A stretch of 64,000 nt of DNA from Bacteroidota bacterium. GTDB taxonomy: Bacteria; Bacteroidota; Bacteroidia; Chitinophagales; Chitinophagaceae. Shown here in pieces: positions 9,128 to 17,578 of this stretch. The notes beneath the pieces were generated by a model that was not told the origin of the DNA, did no database searches, and worked only from the letters and a program-made list of their open reading frames with translations. The position numbers and the translations under genes are program-made. The DNA lies in assembly GCA_016183765.1 (NCBI GenBank), contig JACPEA010000002.1, forward strand, positions 299,832 to 363,831. The letters run 5' to 3'. Position 1 is the stretch's first letter. Every line of letters begins with the position of its first letter.

Positions 9128-9847
9128 TTATACATATTGCTGTAACCGTTCCGACAGTACCTGCACACCAGCAGATGCGGGTGCTTCAATGGCCGTGAGA
9201 TGGTTGATCGATCGGGTAGGCGGTATGTTTTTGTCGATGATGAATTTGGGGATATGGGCAGGTGCATAGTGCAACAATCCTGCCGCAGGATATACTGCAA
9301 GTGATGTGCCGATCACTACAAAAATATCCGCCATGGCACTGATATCCGCGGCCAGTTCGATCATGGGCACCGGCTCTTCAAACCAGACGATATGTGGTCT
9401 TAACTGTCCGCCATCCGGCGCAAGGTCTCCCAGCCGGATATCGCCCCTGATCTCGTACACTGCTGAATCGTATCCAAGCTGCAGATCATGGCCCGATACC
9501 AGGCAGCTCCGCATCTTAAAGATCTCCCCGTGCAGGTGTACCAGTTTTGTACTGCCCGCCCTTTCATGCAGGTCATCGATGTTCTGGGTAATGATCGTTA
9601 CATCAAACTGTTCTTCCAGCGCTGCCAATCCTGTATGTGCTGCATTGGGTAATGCCCGGGCCACATCTTTTCTCCGCATGTTATAGAAATCCAGTACCAG
9701 CTGTGGATCTTTGGCCCAGCCACGCGGAGAAGCCACTTCATACACATCGTACCCTTCCCACAGACCATCACTGTCTCTGAAAGTGCGTAGGCCGCTTTCA
9801 GCACTGATGCCTGCGCCGGTGAGTACCACCAGTTTCTTTTTTTCCAT
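9128..9847 (-). CDS. Sir2-family NAD-dependent protein deacylase lacking the zinc cysteines
   Basis: 239 residues. NAD-binding motifs are intact: VLTGAGISAESGLRTFRDSD, ITQNIDDLHERAG (catalytic region with HLHGEIF, where the active His is) and VIGTSLAVYPAAG. A Tyr and Arg in FYNMRR match the FYNARR segment of CobB, which favours succinyl/malonyl-lysine substrates. The four zinc-binding Cys normally found after the catalytic His are absent; only one Cys (RSCLVSG) occurs there. This zinc-less small domain is, from memory, common in Bacteroidota sirtuins. A -7 box TAATTTTG (minus strand, 9852-9859) almost touches the start codon, so a leaderless or very short-leader mRNA is likely. Confidence 0.9.
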   Translation of the reverse strand: MEKKKLVVLTGAGISAESGLRTFRDSDGLWEGYDVYEVASPRGWAKDPQLVLDFYNMRRKDVARALPNAAHTGLAALEEQFDVTIITQNIDDLHERAGSTKLVHLHGEIFKMRSCLVSGHDLQLGYDSAVYEIRGDIRLGDLAPDGGQLRPHIVWFEEPVPMIELAADISAMADIFVVIGTSLAVYPAAGLLHYAPAHIPKFIIDKNIPPTRSINHLTAIEAPASAGVQVLSERLQQYV

Positions 9848-9886
9848 TTGCCAAAATTACAAATAGCTGCAGGTTGTCAGCTAAAG

Positions 9887-9922
9887 AAAACTGCCGGGCA
9901 ACCTAAGCTGTCCGGCAGTTTT
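9887..9922 (-). terminator. Intrinsic terminator after the EVE-domain gene
   Basis: An 11-bp perfect stem (AAAACTGCCGG with CCGGCAGTTTT) and a 14-nt loop. On the minus strand the second arm ends in TTTT followed by CTTT. It lies 25 bp downstream of the EVE gene stop and upstream of the sirtuin promoter. It is nearly symmetric and could also work on the plus strand. Confidence 0.7.
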
Positions 9923-9946
9923 GTAATTGCATTGGTTCGATATAAG

Positions 9947-10357
9947 TCATTTGGTACCTGCCATCTCCAGGATGATCTTCCATTCTTCTTCCCGAACGGC
10001 ACCTACCGACAGCCTGCCCAGTCTTACCAGGTCCATATTGGCCAGCCTTTTATCTGCTTTGATCTGTGCCAGTCCAACGGGTTTTTGTAATTTTTTATGG
10101 GTTTTAAAATCCACTACCACCCAGGCCTCATCGTCGGTAGTGGGATCCTGGTAGGCTTCTTTCACCACTTTGGCTATGCCTACGATCTCCATCCCTTCAT
10201 TGCTGTGGTACCAGAAAGCGAGGTCCCCTTTTTTCATTGATCGCAGGTTGTTACGGGCTGCGTAGTTGCGAACGCCGTCCCAGAAGGTCTGCCCGTCTTT
10301 TTCAAATTGCTCCCAGCTGTATTTGAACGGTTCTGATTTAATGAGCCAATAGTTCAT
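9947..10357 (-). CDS. EVE domain-containing protein
   Basis: 136 residues, all one EVE (PUA-like) domain: MNYWLIKSEPFKYSWEQFEK at the start, FWDGVRNYAARNNLRSMKKGDLAFWYHS and GIAKVVKEAYQDPT in the middle, and WVVVDFKTHKKLQKPVGLAQ towards the end. EVE domains are related to YTH and ASCH domains and bind modified bases in DNA or RNA. The Trp/Tyr/Ser pocket residues appear present. Its 5' leader consists of heptamer repeats that begin only a few bases upstream of the start codon. A terminator follows, so it is probably a single-gene unit. Confidence 0.93.
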   Translation of the reverse strand: MNYWLIKSEPFKYSWEQFEKDGQTFWDGVRNYAARNNLRSMKKGDLAFWYHSNEGMEIVGIAKVVKEAYQDPTTDDEAWVVVDFKTHKKLQKPVGLAQIKADKRLANMDLVRLGRLSVGAVREEEWKIILEMAGTK

Positions 10358-10360
10358 GGT

Positions 10361-10558
10361 AGTTAAAATTCAAAAGTCAAAAGTCAAAAATAAGAAGTTA
10401 AAACAGAGTTGTGCGGGGGTAGGATCAAAATTAGAACAATACTGGCAGTGGGTATAAAATTTTACCAATTGCATAAGTAATGAGTATCAACAAAACGGAA
10501 GCTATAAAAAGTCTACATTAGCTGTTACCCTTTACTTTTTAGTTTTGACTTTTTACTT
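10361..10558. repeat. Heptamer inverted-repeat tract, locus A
   Basis: The left tract is six heptamers in register (10361-10402, consensus ARTYAAA). The right tract is four heptamers (10531-10558, consensus TTTRSTT), the reverse complement of the same words. Between them lie 128 bp of unique sequence with no gene. The right tract ends 5 bp before the stop codon of the LutA-like gene, and the left tract touches the start of the EVE gene. The interior holds a possible minus-strand -7 box (TAATTTTG at 10426-10433) that could serve the EVE gene. The left tract shares 22 bp with locus D at 24.5 kb. Confidence 0.75.
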
Positions 10559-10562
10559 ACGC

Positions 10563-11282
10563 TCACCATCCGCTGGCCAGCACATCGGCCAGGTGCATTA
10601 CCTGTAGGCCGGCGTTCTTGTGTTTGTTGCATCCATCGATATGCATCAGGCAGCTCATGTCCGTACTCACGATGTATGCTGCGCCGGTAGCGGCGGCATT
10701 GGTCACTTTCTGGTCGCCCATGGCAATACTGATGGGCTCGAATTTCACAGCGAAGGTTCCGCCAAAACCGCAACAGGTCTCTACGTCGTTCATCTCTATC
10801 AGTTCCAATCCCTTTACCTTACTCAGCAATTGCCGGGGTTCGTTTTTGATCTTGCATTCGCGGAGGCCGGCACAGCTGTCGTGGTAGGTCACTTTTGCGG
10901 GGAAACTGGCACCCAGGTCATCGACCTTCAGGATATGTACCAGGAACTCAGAAAATTCGAAGATCCTTTCTGCTGTTTTTTTGGCCAGGGCGCTTTCGGG
11001 GGCATTCTCGAATAGTCCGGTGTAGTAGTTACGTACAAAACCAACGCAACTGGCGCTGGGGGCAACTATGTAATCAGAACCGGAAAAATCGCTCAGGAAT
11101 TTACTGCAGACCTCTTTTGCTTCGCCCCAGAAGCCGGCGTTATAGGCAGGTTGTCCGCAACAGGTCTGGCCGGTGTTATACGATACGGTACATCCTGCTT
11201 TCTCCAGCACTTTTACCATATTGAATGCCACAGACGGATACAACTGGTCAATGAAACAGGGGATGAATAACTGGACGTTCAT
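10563..11282 (-). CDS. LutA-like (Fe-S)-binding cysteine-rich (CCG) domain protein
   Basis: 239 residues, the normal LutA/YkgE length. Two cysteine-rich CCG domains: the first ends in TGQTCCGQPAYNAGFWGEA, the second has YHDSCAGLRECKI and VETCCGFGGTFAVKF. A final Cys lies in TDMSCLMHIDG. Such domains bind a 4Fe-4S cluster of heterodisulfide-reductase type. In Bacillus LutA works with LutB and LutC to oxidise L-lactate, but neither partner is adjacent here. The neighbours are ribH upstream and a repeat tract downstream. A role in electron transfer is likely; lactate oxidation is only a guess. Confidence 0.85.
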   Translation of the reverse strand: MNVQLFIPCFIDQLYPSVAFNMVKVLEKAGCTVSYNTGQTCCGQPAYNAGFWGEAKEVCSKFLSDFSGSDYIVAPSASCVGFVRNYYTGLFENAPESALAKKTAERIFEFSEFLVHILKVDDLGASFPAKVTYHDSCAGLRECKIKNEPRQLLSKVKGLELIEMNDVETCCGFGGTFAVKFEPISIAMGDQKVTNAAATGAAYIVSTDMSCLMHIDGCNKHKNAGLQVMHLADVLASGW

Positions 11283-11295
11283 GGGCAGGAGAAAA

Positions 11296-11778
11296 TTACT
11301 GTTTGAGTTTCCTGTTTAAAGCTATCATTTTTATGGCAGTAATAGCTGCTTCCTCGCCTTTGTGTCCGTGTTTGCCGCCAATGCGTTCAATGGCCTGCTG
11401 TTCGTTGTCAACGGTGAGCACACCAAAGATAACGGGACTATCCAGCGAAAGGTTCAGTTGTACCACGCCATCCGTAATGGCTTTGCACACATAATCGAAA
11501 TGGGGTGTATCGCCCCGGATCACCGTGCCAAGGGTAATGTAGGCGTCGGGCAGCTTGTTGGCGTAGGTATAGTGATTCTTTACTGCAAACGGTATCTCGA
11601 ACGCGCCGGGAACGGTCAGTGTTTTACAGGCGACATCATGTGCTTTCAGCACTTTTTTTACACCTGCTTCCAGTTTGTTGATGATATGCGCGTTCCACTC
11701 GGTCTTCACGATGACAACAAAGGCATCCTTAATTGCCGGGATGCCTTTGTTTACGTTTGTATTGCCTTTGGTAGCCAT
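11296..11778 (-). CDS. ribH: 6,7-dimethyl-8-ribityllumazine synthase
   Basis: 160 residues, normal length. Condenses 5-amino-6-ribitylaminouracil with 3,4-dihydroxy-2-butanone 4-phosphate, the step before riboflavin. Signatures: FVVIVKTEWNAHIINKL (substrate-binding W/N), VPGAFEIPFAVK, the phosphate-binding GTVIRGDTPHFDYVCKA with the catalytic His, and FGVLTVDNEQQAIERIGGKH. Icosahedral enzyme in most bacteria. It sits 9 bp after a membrane TPR gene and 13 bp before the LutA-like gene, so the three probably share a transcript. No FMN riboswitch was seen. Confidence 0.97.
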   Translation of the reverse strand: MATKGNTNVNKGIPAIKDAFVVIVKTEWNAHIINKLEAGVKKVLKAHDVACKTLTVPGAFEIPFAVKNHYTYANKLPDAYITLGTVIRGDTPHFDYVCKAITDGVVQLNLSLDSPVIFGVLTVDNEQQAIERIGGKHGHKGEEAAITAIKMIALNRKLKQ

Positions 11779-11787
11779 GTTATGGGC

Positions 11788-12456
11788 TTAGTTTTTTTCG
11801 ATACTCAAACGGTAGATGTATTTATCAGCCTGGAATCCTTTTTCTGTTCTGGGGAATTTTTCTTTCAGTTCTTTATACAGATCCAGTGCTTCTTTGGTTT
11901 TACCGGTGGTCTCCTGTAACAGGGCCGCACGGAAAAGATATTCGGCAGAATTGCTCTCGTCTTTTTCAAAAGTATGGGCTGCTTTTTTATAGCTTTCTAC
12001 GGCTTCCGCTTTTTTGTTCAGTTCCGCATAGGCGTCTCCCAGGCAGCCATAGGCCATCAGTTGTACCTGTTTGGCATTGGTTGTAAAATCTTTCAGGTAT
12101 TTAACGGCGTTGTTGAAATCTCCCAGTTTCAGGTAACTCACGCCGGCATAGTAGCTACACAGGTTGGCGGCTTTGGTTCCGCTATAGTTCTTCAGCACAT
12201 ACAATACGCCCTTACTCTGCCCGTCGCCATTCAGCACCAGGTTGGAAGAATCCATGGCAAAGTATTCCTGCGCCCTGAACAGGGCATCAGCTGCTTTTTC
12301 TTCTTTGGGTTTCAGAATGTATTCATTGTATCCGAACCAGCCACCTACTACGATCACAATGGCGGTCACTGCTATCAGAACCGGTTTTTGAAATTTCTGC
12401 CAGAATCCCTGCGCTTTTACCAGGGCCCGGTTCGTTTCTTCGTGCTTCTCAGTCAT
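11788..12456 (-). CDS. Membrane-anchored tetratricopeptide protein (YfgM-like)
   Basis: 222 residues. A short cytoplasmic head (MTEKHEETNRALVKAQGFWQ) is followed by one membrane helix at about residues 29-46 (VLIAVTAIVIVVGGWFGYNE) and a periplasmic TPR region with at least three repeats (AADALFRAQEYFAMDSSN, YYAGVSYLKLGDFNNAVKYL, CLGDAYAELNKKAEAVESYK). The layout matches the TPR_21/YfgM group, which associates with the Sec translocon and periplasmic chaperones. Sits between pdhA and ribH on the same strand, with a 9-bp gap to ribH. Confidence 0.8.
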   Translation of the reverse strand: MTEKHEETNRALVKAQGFWQKFQKPVLIAVTAIVIVVGGWFGYNEYILKPKEEKAADALFRAQEYFAMDSSNLVLNGDGQSKGVLYVLKNYSGTKAANLCSYYAGVSYLKLGDFNNAVKYLKDFTTNAKQVQLMAYGCLGDAYAELNKKAEAVESYKKAAHTFEKDESNSAEYLFRAALLQETTGKTKEALDLYKELKEKFPRTEKGFQADKYIYRLSIEKN

Positions 12457-12495
12457 ACTGTATTTTTAGATTTGTAGTTGAAAATGGGTTGGTGA

Positions 12496-13491
12496 TCAGT
12501 CCTGTTCAAAAACGTAGTCTGTATCCAGGTAAACGTCTTTCAGCAGTTCGCTGTCGTCCGGCCAGGGACTTTCTTCGGCAAAACGAACGCTCTCATCCAC
12601 TACCAGCCCGATGCGGTCATCAATGGCTTTCAGATCGGCCTCAGATGCGAATTGGTTCGATAAGATGGTGCTGCGTACTTTACTGATCGGATCCTGGTCC
12701 TTGTACTCATCCACTTCTTCCTTGGAGCGGTATTTCTGTGGGTCTGAGATGGAGTGTCCCTTATAACGGTAGGTCTTTAATTCCAGCAGGGTAGGACCAT
12801 CGCCGGAACGGGCCCTTTTTACCGCGCGTGATACGCTTTCGTGTACGGTTTCCGGTGTCATACCGTCCACCATATCTGCCGGCATATCGTAGGCATCGGC
12901 CAGTTTATAAATGTCCACCACGTTACTGGTACGTTCTACAGAAGTACCCATGGCGTAGTTATTGTTCTCGCAAATAAAGATCACCGGCAGTTTCCACAAC
13001 ATGGCCAGGTTGAATGTTTCGTGCAGGATACCCTGGCGTGCGGCCCCGTCTCCGAAAAAGCAGAGTACCACGTTCTGGGTGCCCTTGTATTTTTCAGCAA
13101 AAGCCAGTCCGGCACCTGTACCGATCTGGGCGCCCACAATACCATGGCCCCCGAAAAAACGGTGTTCTGCACTGAAAAAGTGCATACTGCCCCCTTTTCC
13201 TTTTGAACAACCGGTTGCTTTACCGTACAGTTCTGCCATACAGGTGTTGGCCGGCATTCCTTTTGCCAGACCCAAACCGTGGTCACGGTAGGCCGTAATG
13301 AACGGATCATCGGCCCCGGTGGCGGTCATACAGCCGGCAGCAATGGCTTCCTGGCCCACATAGGCATGGAAGAATCCACGGATCTTACCGGCCATTTTAT
13401 ACATTTCTTCGGCCTTTAACTCGAACTGACGGATCAATTGCATCAGTTCATACCAATACAGATAGGTTTCTTTTGAGAATTTGGTTGCCAC
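12496..13491 (-). CDS. pdhA: Pyruvate dehydrogenase E1 component, alpha subunit
   Basis: 331 residues. Thiamine-diphosphate enzyme that decarboxylates pyruvate and passes the acetyl group to E2. The ThDP motif starts at GDGAARQGILHETFNLA and ends in ENNNYAMGT. Regulatory/active-site segments GHGIVGAQIGTGAGLAF and YRYKGHSISDPQKYR are also present. The reading starts at a GTG (13491); no in-frame ATG lies nearby upstream. The beta subunit and E2/E3 genes are not adjacent. A -7 box lies 21 bp upstream. A Ser in the phospho-loop position is present, but no kinase gene was seen. Confidence 0.96.
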   Translation of the reverse strand: MATKFSKETYLYWYELMQLIRQFELKAEEMYKMAGKIRGFFHAYVGQEAIAAGCMTATGADDPFITAYRDHGLGLAKGMPANTCMAELYGKATGCSKGKGGSMHFFSAEHRFFGGHGIVGAQIGTGAGLAFAEKYKGTQNVVLCFFGDGAARQGILHETFNLAMLWKLPVIFICENNNYAMGTSVERTSNVVDIYKLADAYDMPADMVDGMTPETVHESVSRAVKRARSGDGPTLLELKTYRYKGHSISDPQKYRSKEEVDEYKDQDPISKVRSTILSNQFASEADLKAIDDRIGLVVDESVRFAEESPWPDDSELLKDVYLDTDYVFEQD

Positions 13492-13511
13492 GTAAGCTGA
13501 ATTTTAGAGGG

Positions 13512-13520
13512 GCAAATATA
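13512..13520 (-). promoter_or_regulatory. Bacteroidota -7 box for pdhA
   Basis: Minus-strand reading TATATTTGC, an exact TAnnTTTG match, 21 bp upstream of the GTG start of pdhA. The heptamer tract of locus B starts 7 bp further upstream and would occupy the -33 region. Confidence 0.6.
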
Positions 13521-13526
13521 GGGATA

Positions 13527-13611
13527 GAATGATGAATATGGAACAAGGAATATCGAACAGGGAATGTCGAAGGGCTAAGTATAGTGCCATTTATCCTTCG
13601 ACATTCCCTGT
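13527..13611. repeat. Heptamer tract and long hairpin, locus B
   Basis: Seven consecutive heptamers, each starting with GAA, occupy 13527-13575 without a phase break. The last two and a half form one arm (13557-13573) of a perfect 17-bp inverted repeat whose other arm is 13595-13611, with a 21-nt loop. The right arm is followed by TTTTT. The structure lies 40 bp downstream of pruA and directly upstream of the pdhA promoter, so it may end pruA transcription. Confidence 0.8.
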
Positions 13612-13650
13612 TTTTTGCCTGAATTATGGGTAGAGCAGGCAGGATGATTC

Positions 13651-15282
13651 CTAAGCTTCCTGTAAAAAAGGGTATTTATAATCAACCGGCGGATTATAGG
13701 TCTCCTTGATGGTCCGGGCGCTTAACCAGCGGTACAGGTTCAGCATGCTGCCGGCCTTATCGTTGGTTCCCGAAGCCCTAGCACCGCCAAACGGCTGCTG
13801 GCCTACTACGGCACCGGTAGGTTTATCGTTGATATAAAAGTTGCCTGCTGCATTCCTGAGCCTGTCAGTGGCCAGTTCTACCGCAGCCCTGTCCTGGGCC
13901 AGTATGGCGCCGGTAAGGGCGTAGGGAGAGGTATTGTCTAACAGTTTCAGGGTCTCTTCAAATTTATCCGCATCGTACACATACAGGGTGAGCACTGGCC
14001 CGAAGATCTCTTCGCACATGGTCACATATTTCGGGTCCTTGGCTTCGATCACGGTAGGTTCAATGAAATATCCTTTGGTCTTGCTGTATTTGCCGCCCAC
14101 TAAAATGGTAGCTTTTTTATCCTTTTTGGCGTTGTCGATGTATTTGGTGATGCTGTTAAAGGATTTTTCATCGATCACGGCATTGATGAAATTACTGAAA
14201 TCTTCCACGGTACCCATTTTCATCGATTGGATGGCCGCTACCAGCCTGGTTTTCACTACTTCCGCCAGGTTGCTGGGTATATAGGCCCTTGATGCGGCTG
14301 AGCATTTTTGTCCCTGGAACTCAAAAGCTCCCCTGGCCAGTGCAGTAACCACCGCATCCACCTGGGCACTTTTGTGTGCGATCACAAAATCCTTACCACC
14401 GGTTTCTCCCACGATTCGCGGATAAGAGCGGTATTTGGCCACGTTCTCGCCGATCACTTTCCACATATTGTTGAACACACCGGTTGAACCTGTAAAATGC
14501 ACACCGGCGAATTCGCGGTGGGCAAAACACACTTTACCCAGGGTGGGACCATCCACATAGATCAGGTTGATCACACCATCGGGCAAACCGGCTTCTTTCA
14601 GGATGCGCATGAACATCTGCGCAGAATAGATCTGTGTATTGGCGGGTTTCCAAACCACGGTATTGCCACACATGGCAGCGGATGTGGGCAGGTTACCACC
14701 GATAGCGGTAAAGTTGAATGGGGTAATGGCCAGCACAAACCCTTCCAGCGGGCGCCATTCCATGCGGTTGTGCATGCCGGGTGAGGAGATGGGTTGCTGC
14801 TTGTAGATCTCACTCAGGAAGTGAACGTTGAAGCGCAGGAAGTCGATCAGCTCACAGGCACTGTCGATCTCGGCCTGGAAAGCATTTTTACTCTGTCCCA
14901 GCATGGTGGTACCGTTCATGTGAAAACGGTACTTGGTGGCCAGCAGGTCGGCAGCTTTCAGGAAGATATGCGCCCTGTTTTCCCAGCTCATGGCGGCCCA
15001 GGCTTCTTTGGCCTTTAATGCAGCATCAATGGCCTGGTGCACATGTTTTTCCTCGCCTGCATGAAAATGACCCAGTGAAAAACCGGTCTCATGCGGGGGA
15101 TGTATCGCCACTTTTTTCCCGGTTTTCACGGCTTTGCCGCCGATGTACATCGGGATATCGATCTCTTTCTTTTTCAGCTCGGTCAATGTTTTCTTCAAAG
15201 CCGCTCTTTCGGGACTTCCGGGAGCATATGACAGAACGGGCTCATTGGCCGGTAACGGGTATGAAAAGTATCCAAGACTCAT
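13651..15282 (-). CDS. pruA: L-glutamate gamma-semialdehyde (P5C) dehydrogenase
   Basis: 543 residues. Oxidises glutamate semialdehyde to glutamate with NAD, the second step of proline breakdown. Aldehyde dehydrogenase fold with the catalytic Glu in IVGETGGKDFVI and catalytic Cys in GAFEFQGQKCSAASRAYIP; cofactor-site segments ITPFNFTAIGGNLPTSAAMC and FTGSTGVFNNM. The length fits the stand-alone P5CDH group rather than bifunctional PutA. No proline dehydrogenase gene is adjacent. C-terminal signature NFYINDKPTGAVVGQQPFGG is typical for the family. Divergent from the GlmU-like gene. Confidence 0.96.
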   Translation of the reverse strand: MSLGYFSYPLPANEPVLSYAPGSPERAALKKTLTELKKKEIDIPMYIGGKAVKTGKKVAIHPPHETGFSLGHFHAGEEKHVHQAIDAALKAKEAWAAMSWENRAHIFLKAADLLATKYRFHMNGTTMLGQSKNAFQAEIDSACELIDFLRFNVHFLSEIYKQQPISSPGMHNRMEWRPLEGFVLAITPFNFTAIGGNLPTSAAMCGNTVVWKPANTQIYSAQMFMRILKEAGLPDGVINLIYVDGPTLGKVCFAHREFAGVHFTGSTGVFNNMWKVIGENVAKYRSYPRIVGETGGKDFVIAHKSAQVDAVVTALARGAFEFQGQKCSAASRAYIPSNLAEVVKTRLVAAIQSMKMGTVEDFSNFINAVIDEKSFNSITKYIDNAKKDKKATILVGGKYSKTKGYFIEPTVIEAKDPKYVTMCEEIFGPVLTLYVYDADKFEETLKLLDNTSPYALTGAILAQDRAAVELATDRLRNAAGNFYINDKPTGAVVGQQPFGGARASGTNDKAGSMLNLYRWLSARTIKETYNPPVDYKYPFLQEA

Positions 15283-15432
15283 ACAGTATGTTTTTTATCA
15301 GTTTGAGTGCGCAAGGTAAGAAGTTTTTGGCAGCTTACTGATGTCGGATGCCAGTTGAAAAGCGGGCCTGAACGACCATTCAGGTGCGGCATCTGCCGGC
15401 CGGCAACAAAACATTTTCAGTTACTTTGCAAC

Positions 15433-16590
15433 ATGGCCATCATACTGTTCGATAACCAGAACCGAAAGGGATTATTCCCCTTCACTTTAACCAGGGCCCT
15501 GGCCGATCTGCGCTTCGGGGTTTTTACGATCAAAGAACGATGGGAACAACTTTCGGGGCAAACCGTATATGTGGCAACGGTTCCTTACCTGCAGGGATTG
15601 TACCCGGCCCTTCCGTCGGGCGATCATGTATGGGTAGATGCTTCCGTGATCACTAGCGGCTCTTTACTGGATACCGTGTTATCCCTTACGTCGGGCTGCT
15701 GCCTGGCGGATGAGCATGGATTGATCGCAGGGAGAACCGATCAGCTGCTGAAAACATCAGATAACAACCTGCTTGCTGCTTTTAAGAACATCGCTGATCA
15801 GGCTACGGTACAACGCCTGGAACATCCCTGGCAGTTGATGCAGTGGAACGACCGCATGATACGGGAAGATATAGCCCTGCTGATCAAAGACAGGATATCA
15901 CAACCTCTTCCGGCCACGGTACAGGCGGTACAGCCGGAAAATATTTTCATAGAAGAAGGGGCAAGATTGTCTCACTGTATCCTGAATGCCGCTACAGGCC
16001 CCATGTACATTGCCAGGGATGCAGAGATCATGGAAGGTTCTGTGGTTCGAGGGCCTTTTGTGCTGGGAGAGGGGGCTGTATTGAAGATGAACAGCCGTGT
16101 GTATGGCGCCACTACGCTCGGCCCTTTCTGTATGGGAGGTGGTGAGATCAAGAATACGGTCATGATGGGGTATAGCAACAAAGCCCATGATGGTTACCTC
16201 GGCGATTCCGTGGTGGGGGAATGGTGCAATTTTGGTGCGGGCAGTACCAACAGCAATATTAAGAATACAGCAGGAGAGGTGAAAATCTGGGACATGGGTG
16301 CAGAAAGTTATGTGGGTGTTGGACAGAAATGCGGGGTGATCATGGGCGATTATTCACGTGCAGCCATCAATGCCGCCATCAATACCGGCTCCATGATCGG
16401 GGTGAGTTGTAATGTATTCGGGGCAGGACTATTACCTACCATCATTCCCAATTTTGCCTGGGGTGTAGACGGCACCCGTTATGAACCCAGGAAAGTGCAG
16501 GAAGACATCAATAACTGGAAATGGCTGAAGGGGCGGCAACTGAGTGATTCGGAAATTGCTGTGCTACAGCATATCTTTGCGCATTATTAA
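15433..16590 (+). CDS. GlmU-like protein: sugar nucleotidyltransferase-type head and left-handed beta-helix
   Basis: 385 residues from the ATG at 15433 (MAIILFDNQNRKGLFPFTLT); a longer in-frame start at 15307 has no support. The N-terminal half matches the GlmU-like nucleotidyltransferase domain found in Bacteroidota (PF13562 type: RKGLFPFTLTRALADLRFGV). From about residue 190 hexapeptide turns build a left-handed beta-helix (GARLSHCILNAATGPMYIAR, GPFVLGEGAVLKMNSRVYGA, FGAGSTNSNIKNTAGEVKIW). The family is thought to activate sugar phosphates or transfer acetyl groups; the substrate is unknown. The next gene, tpiA, starts 27 bp after it. Confidence 0.85.
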   Translation: MAIILFDNQNRKGLFPFTLTRALADLRFGVFTIKERWEQLSGQTVYVATVPYLQGLYPALPSGDHVWVDASVITSGSLLDTVLSLTSGCCLADEHGLIAGRTDQLLKTSDNNLLAAFKNIADQATVQRLEHPWQLMQWNDRMIREDIALLIKDRISQPLPATVQAVQPENIFIEEGARLSHCILNAATGPMYIARDAEIMEGSVVRGPFVLGEGAVLKMNSRVYGATTLGPFCMGGGEIKNTVMMGYSNKAHDGYLGDSVVGEWCNFGAGSTNSNIKNTAGEVKIWDMGAESYVGVGQKCGVIMGDYSRAAINAAINTGSMIGVSCNVFGAGLLPTIIPNFAWGVDGTRYEPRKVQEDINNWKWLKGRQLSDSEIAVLQHIFAHY

Positions 16591-16617
16591 CCAACAAACG
16601 ACCAATTTTTTTCAAGC

Positions 16618-17382
16618 ATGAGAACACAGATCGCAGCAGCCAACTGGAAAATGAACCTGACCCTGCAGCAGGGAGAAGTTTTGTTAGACGCTATTATTGC
16701 ACAGCCGCATTCCCTGAACGTCAACCAGCAGGCCGTATTTGCCGTTCCCTTTCCTTATCTGGCCATGGCACAACAGAAACTGACAGGTAAGCAGAACGTG
16801 TTCGTGGCTGCCCAGAACTGTTACACCAAGAAAAACGGGGCCTATACCGGTGAGACTTCGGTAGAAATGTTGCAGTCGCTGGGTATCCAATATGTAGTAC
16901 TGGGCCATTCCGAACGTCGTGAATATTTTCAGGAGAGTAACCAGTTCCTGGCCGAGAAAGTGAATATCTGTCTCGAATACAAGATATGCCCCATCTTCTG
17001 CTGTGGTGAGCCGCTCTCCATCCGCGAAGCCAATACGCAGAACGAATACGTGGCCAAACAACTTGAAGAATCCCTGTACCATCTTTCTGAAGAACAGCTG
17101 CAACAGGTGGTGATCGCCTATGAACCCATCTGGGCCATCGGAACCGGTAAAACTGCTACCAGTGCACAGGCGCAGGAGATGCATGCTTTTATCCGGTCGC
17201 AACTGGCTGGTAAATACGGTACTGCAGTGGCTGATGCTATTTCTATTTTATATGGAGGTAGCGTAAAAGCAGCCAATGCGGCGGATATTTTCGGGCAGCC
17301 TGATGTAGACGGCGGATTGGTAGGCGGTGCCTCACTGGTTGCGGATGAATTTGTGGCCATCATCAATGCATTGAAAAAATAA
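16618..17382 (+). CDS. tpiA: Triose-phosphate isomerase
   Basis: 254 residues. Interconverts dihydroxyacetone phosphate and glyceraldehyde 3-phosphate. All active-site segments are present: AANWKMN (Asn and Lys, residues 7-13), VVLGHSERREYFQE (electrophilic His), VIAYEPIWAIGTGKTA (catalytic Glu and flexible loop 6), LYGGSVKAANA and DGGLVGGASL (phosphate binding). Follows the GlmU-like gene after 27 bp and is likely read with it. Confidence 0.98.
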   Translation: MRTQIAAANWKMNLTLQQGEVLLDAIIAQPHSLNVNQQAVFAVPFPYLAMAQQKLTGKQNVFVAAQNCYTKKNGAYTGETSVEMLQSLGIQYVVLGHSERREYFQESNQFLAEKVNICLEYKICPIFCCGEPLSIREANTQNEYVAKQLEESLYHLSEEQLQQVVIAYEPIWAIGTGKTATSAQAQEMHAFIRSQLAGKYGTAVADAISILYGGSVKAANAADIFGQPDVDGGLVGGASLVADEFVAIINALKK

Positions 17383-17563
17383 TATTCCGCTAACAGCAAA
17401 CGGGTAACAGGATCTTCTGGCTGGACAGGCTTATCGTAACCTGAACCAGCCGGGAGATTTTGTTGTTTTGGGTGGATAAGGAAAGGTTCTCAAGGGCGGA
17501 TAAGCCTAACAAACCGGTCCTGGACTGGTGGAAAATCGTACCCCATACTTCGTGCTTCGCGCT

Positions 17564-17572
17564 TATCTTTGC
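17564..17572 (+). promoter_or_regulatory. -7 box immediately upstream of lepA
   Basis: TATCTTTGC matches TAnnTTTG. It ends 6 bp before the lepA ATG, so transcription would begin at or next to the start codon, which implies a leaderless or nearly leaderless message. Confidence 0.5.
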
Positions 17573-17578
17573 AGCCTT

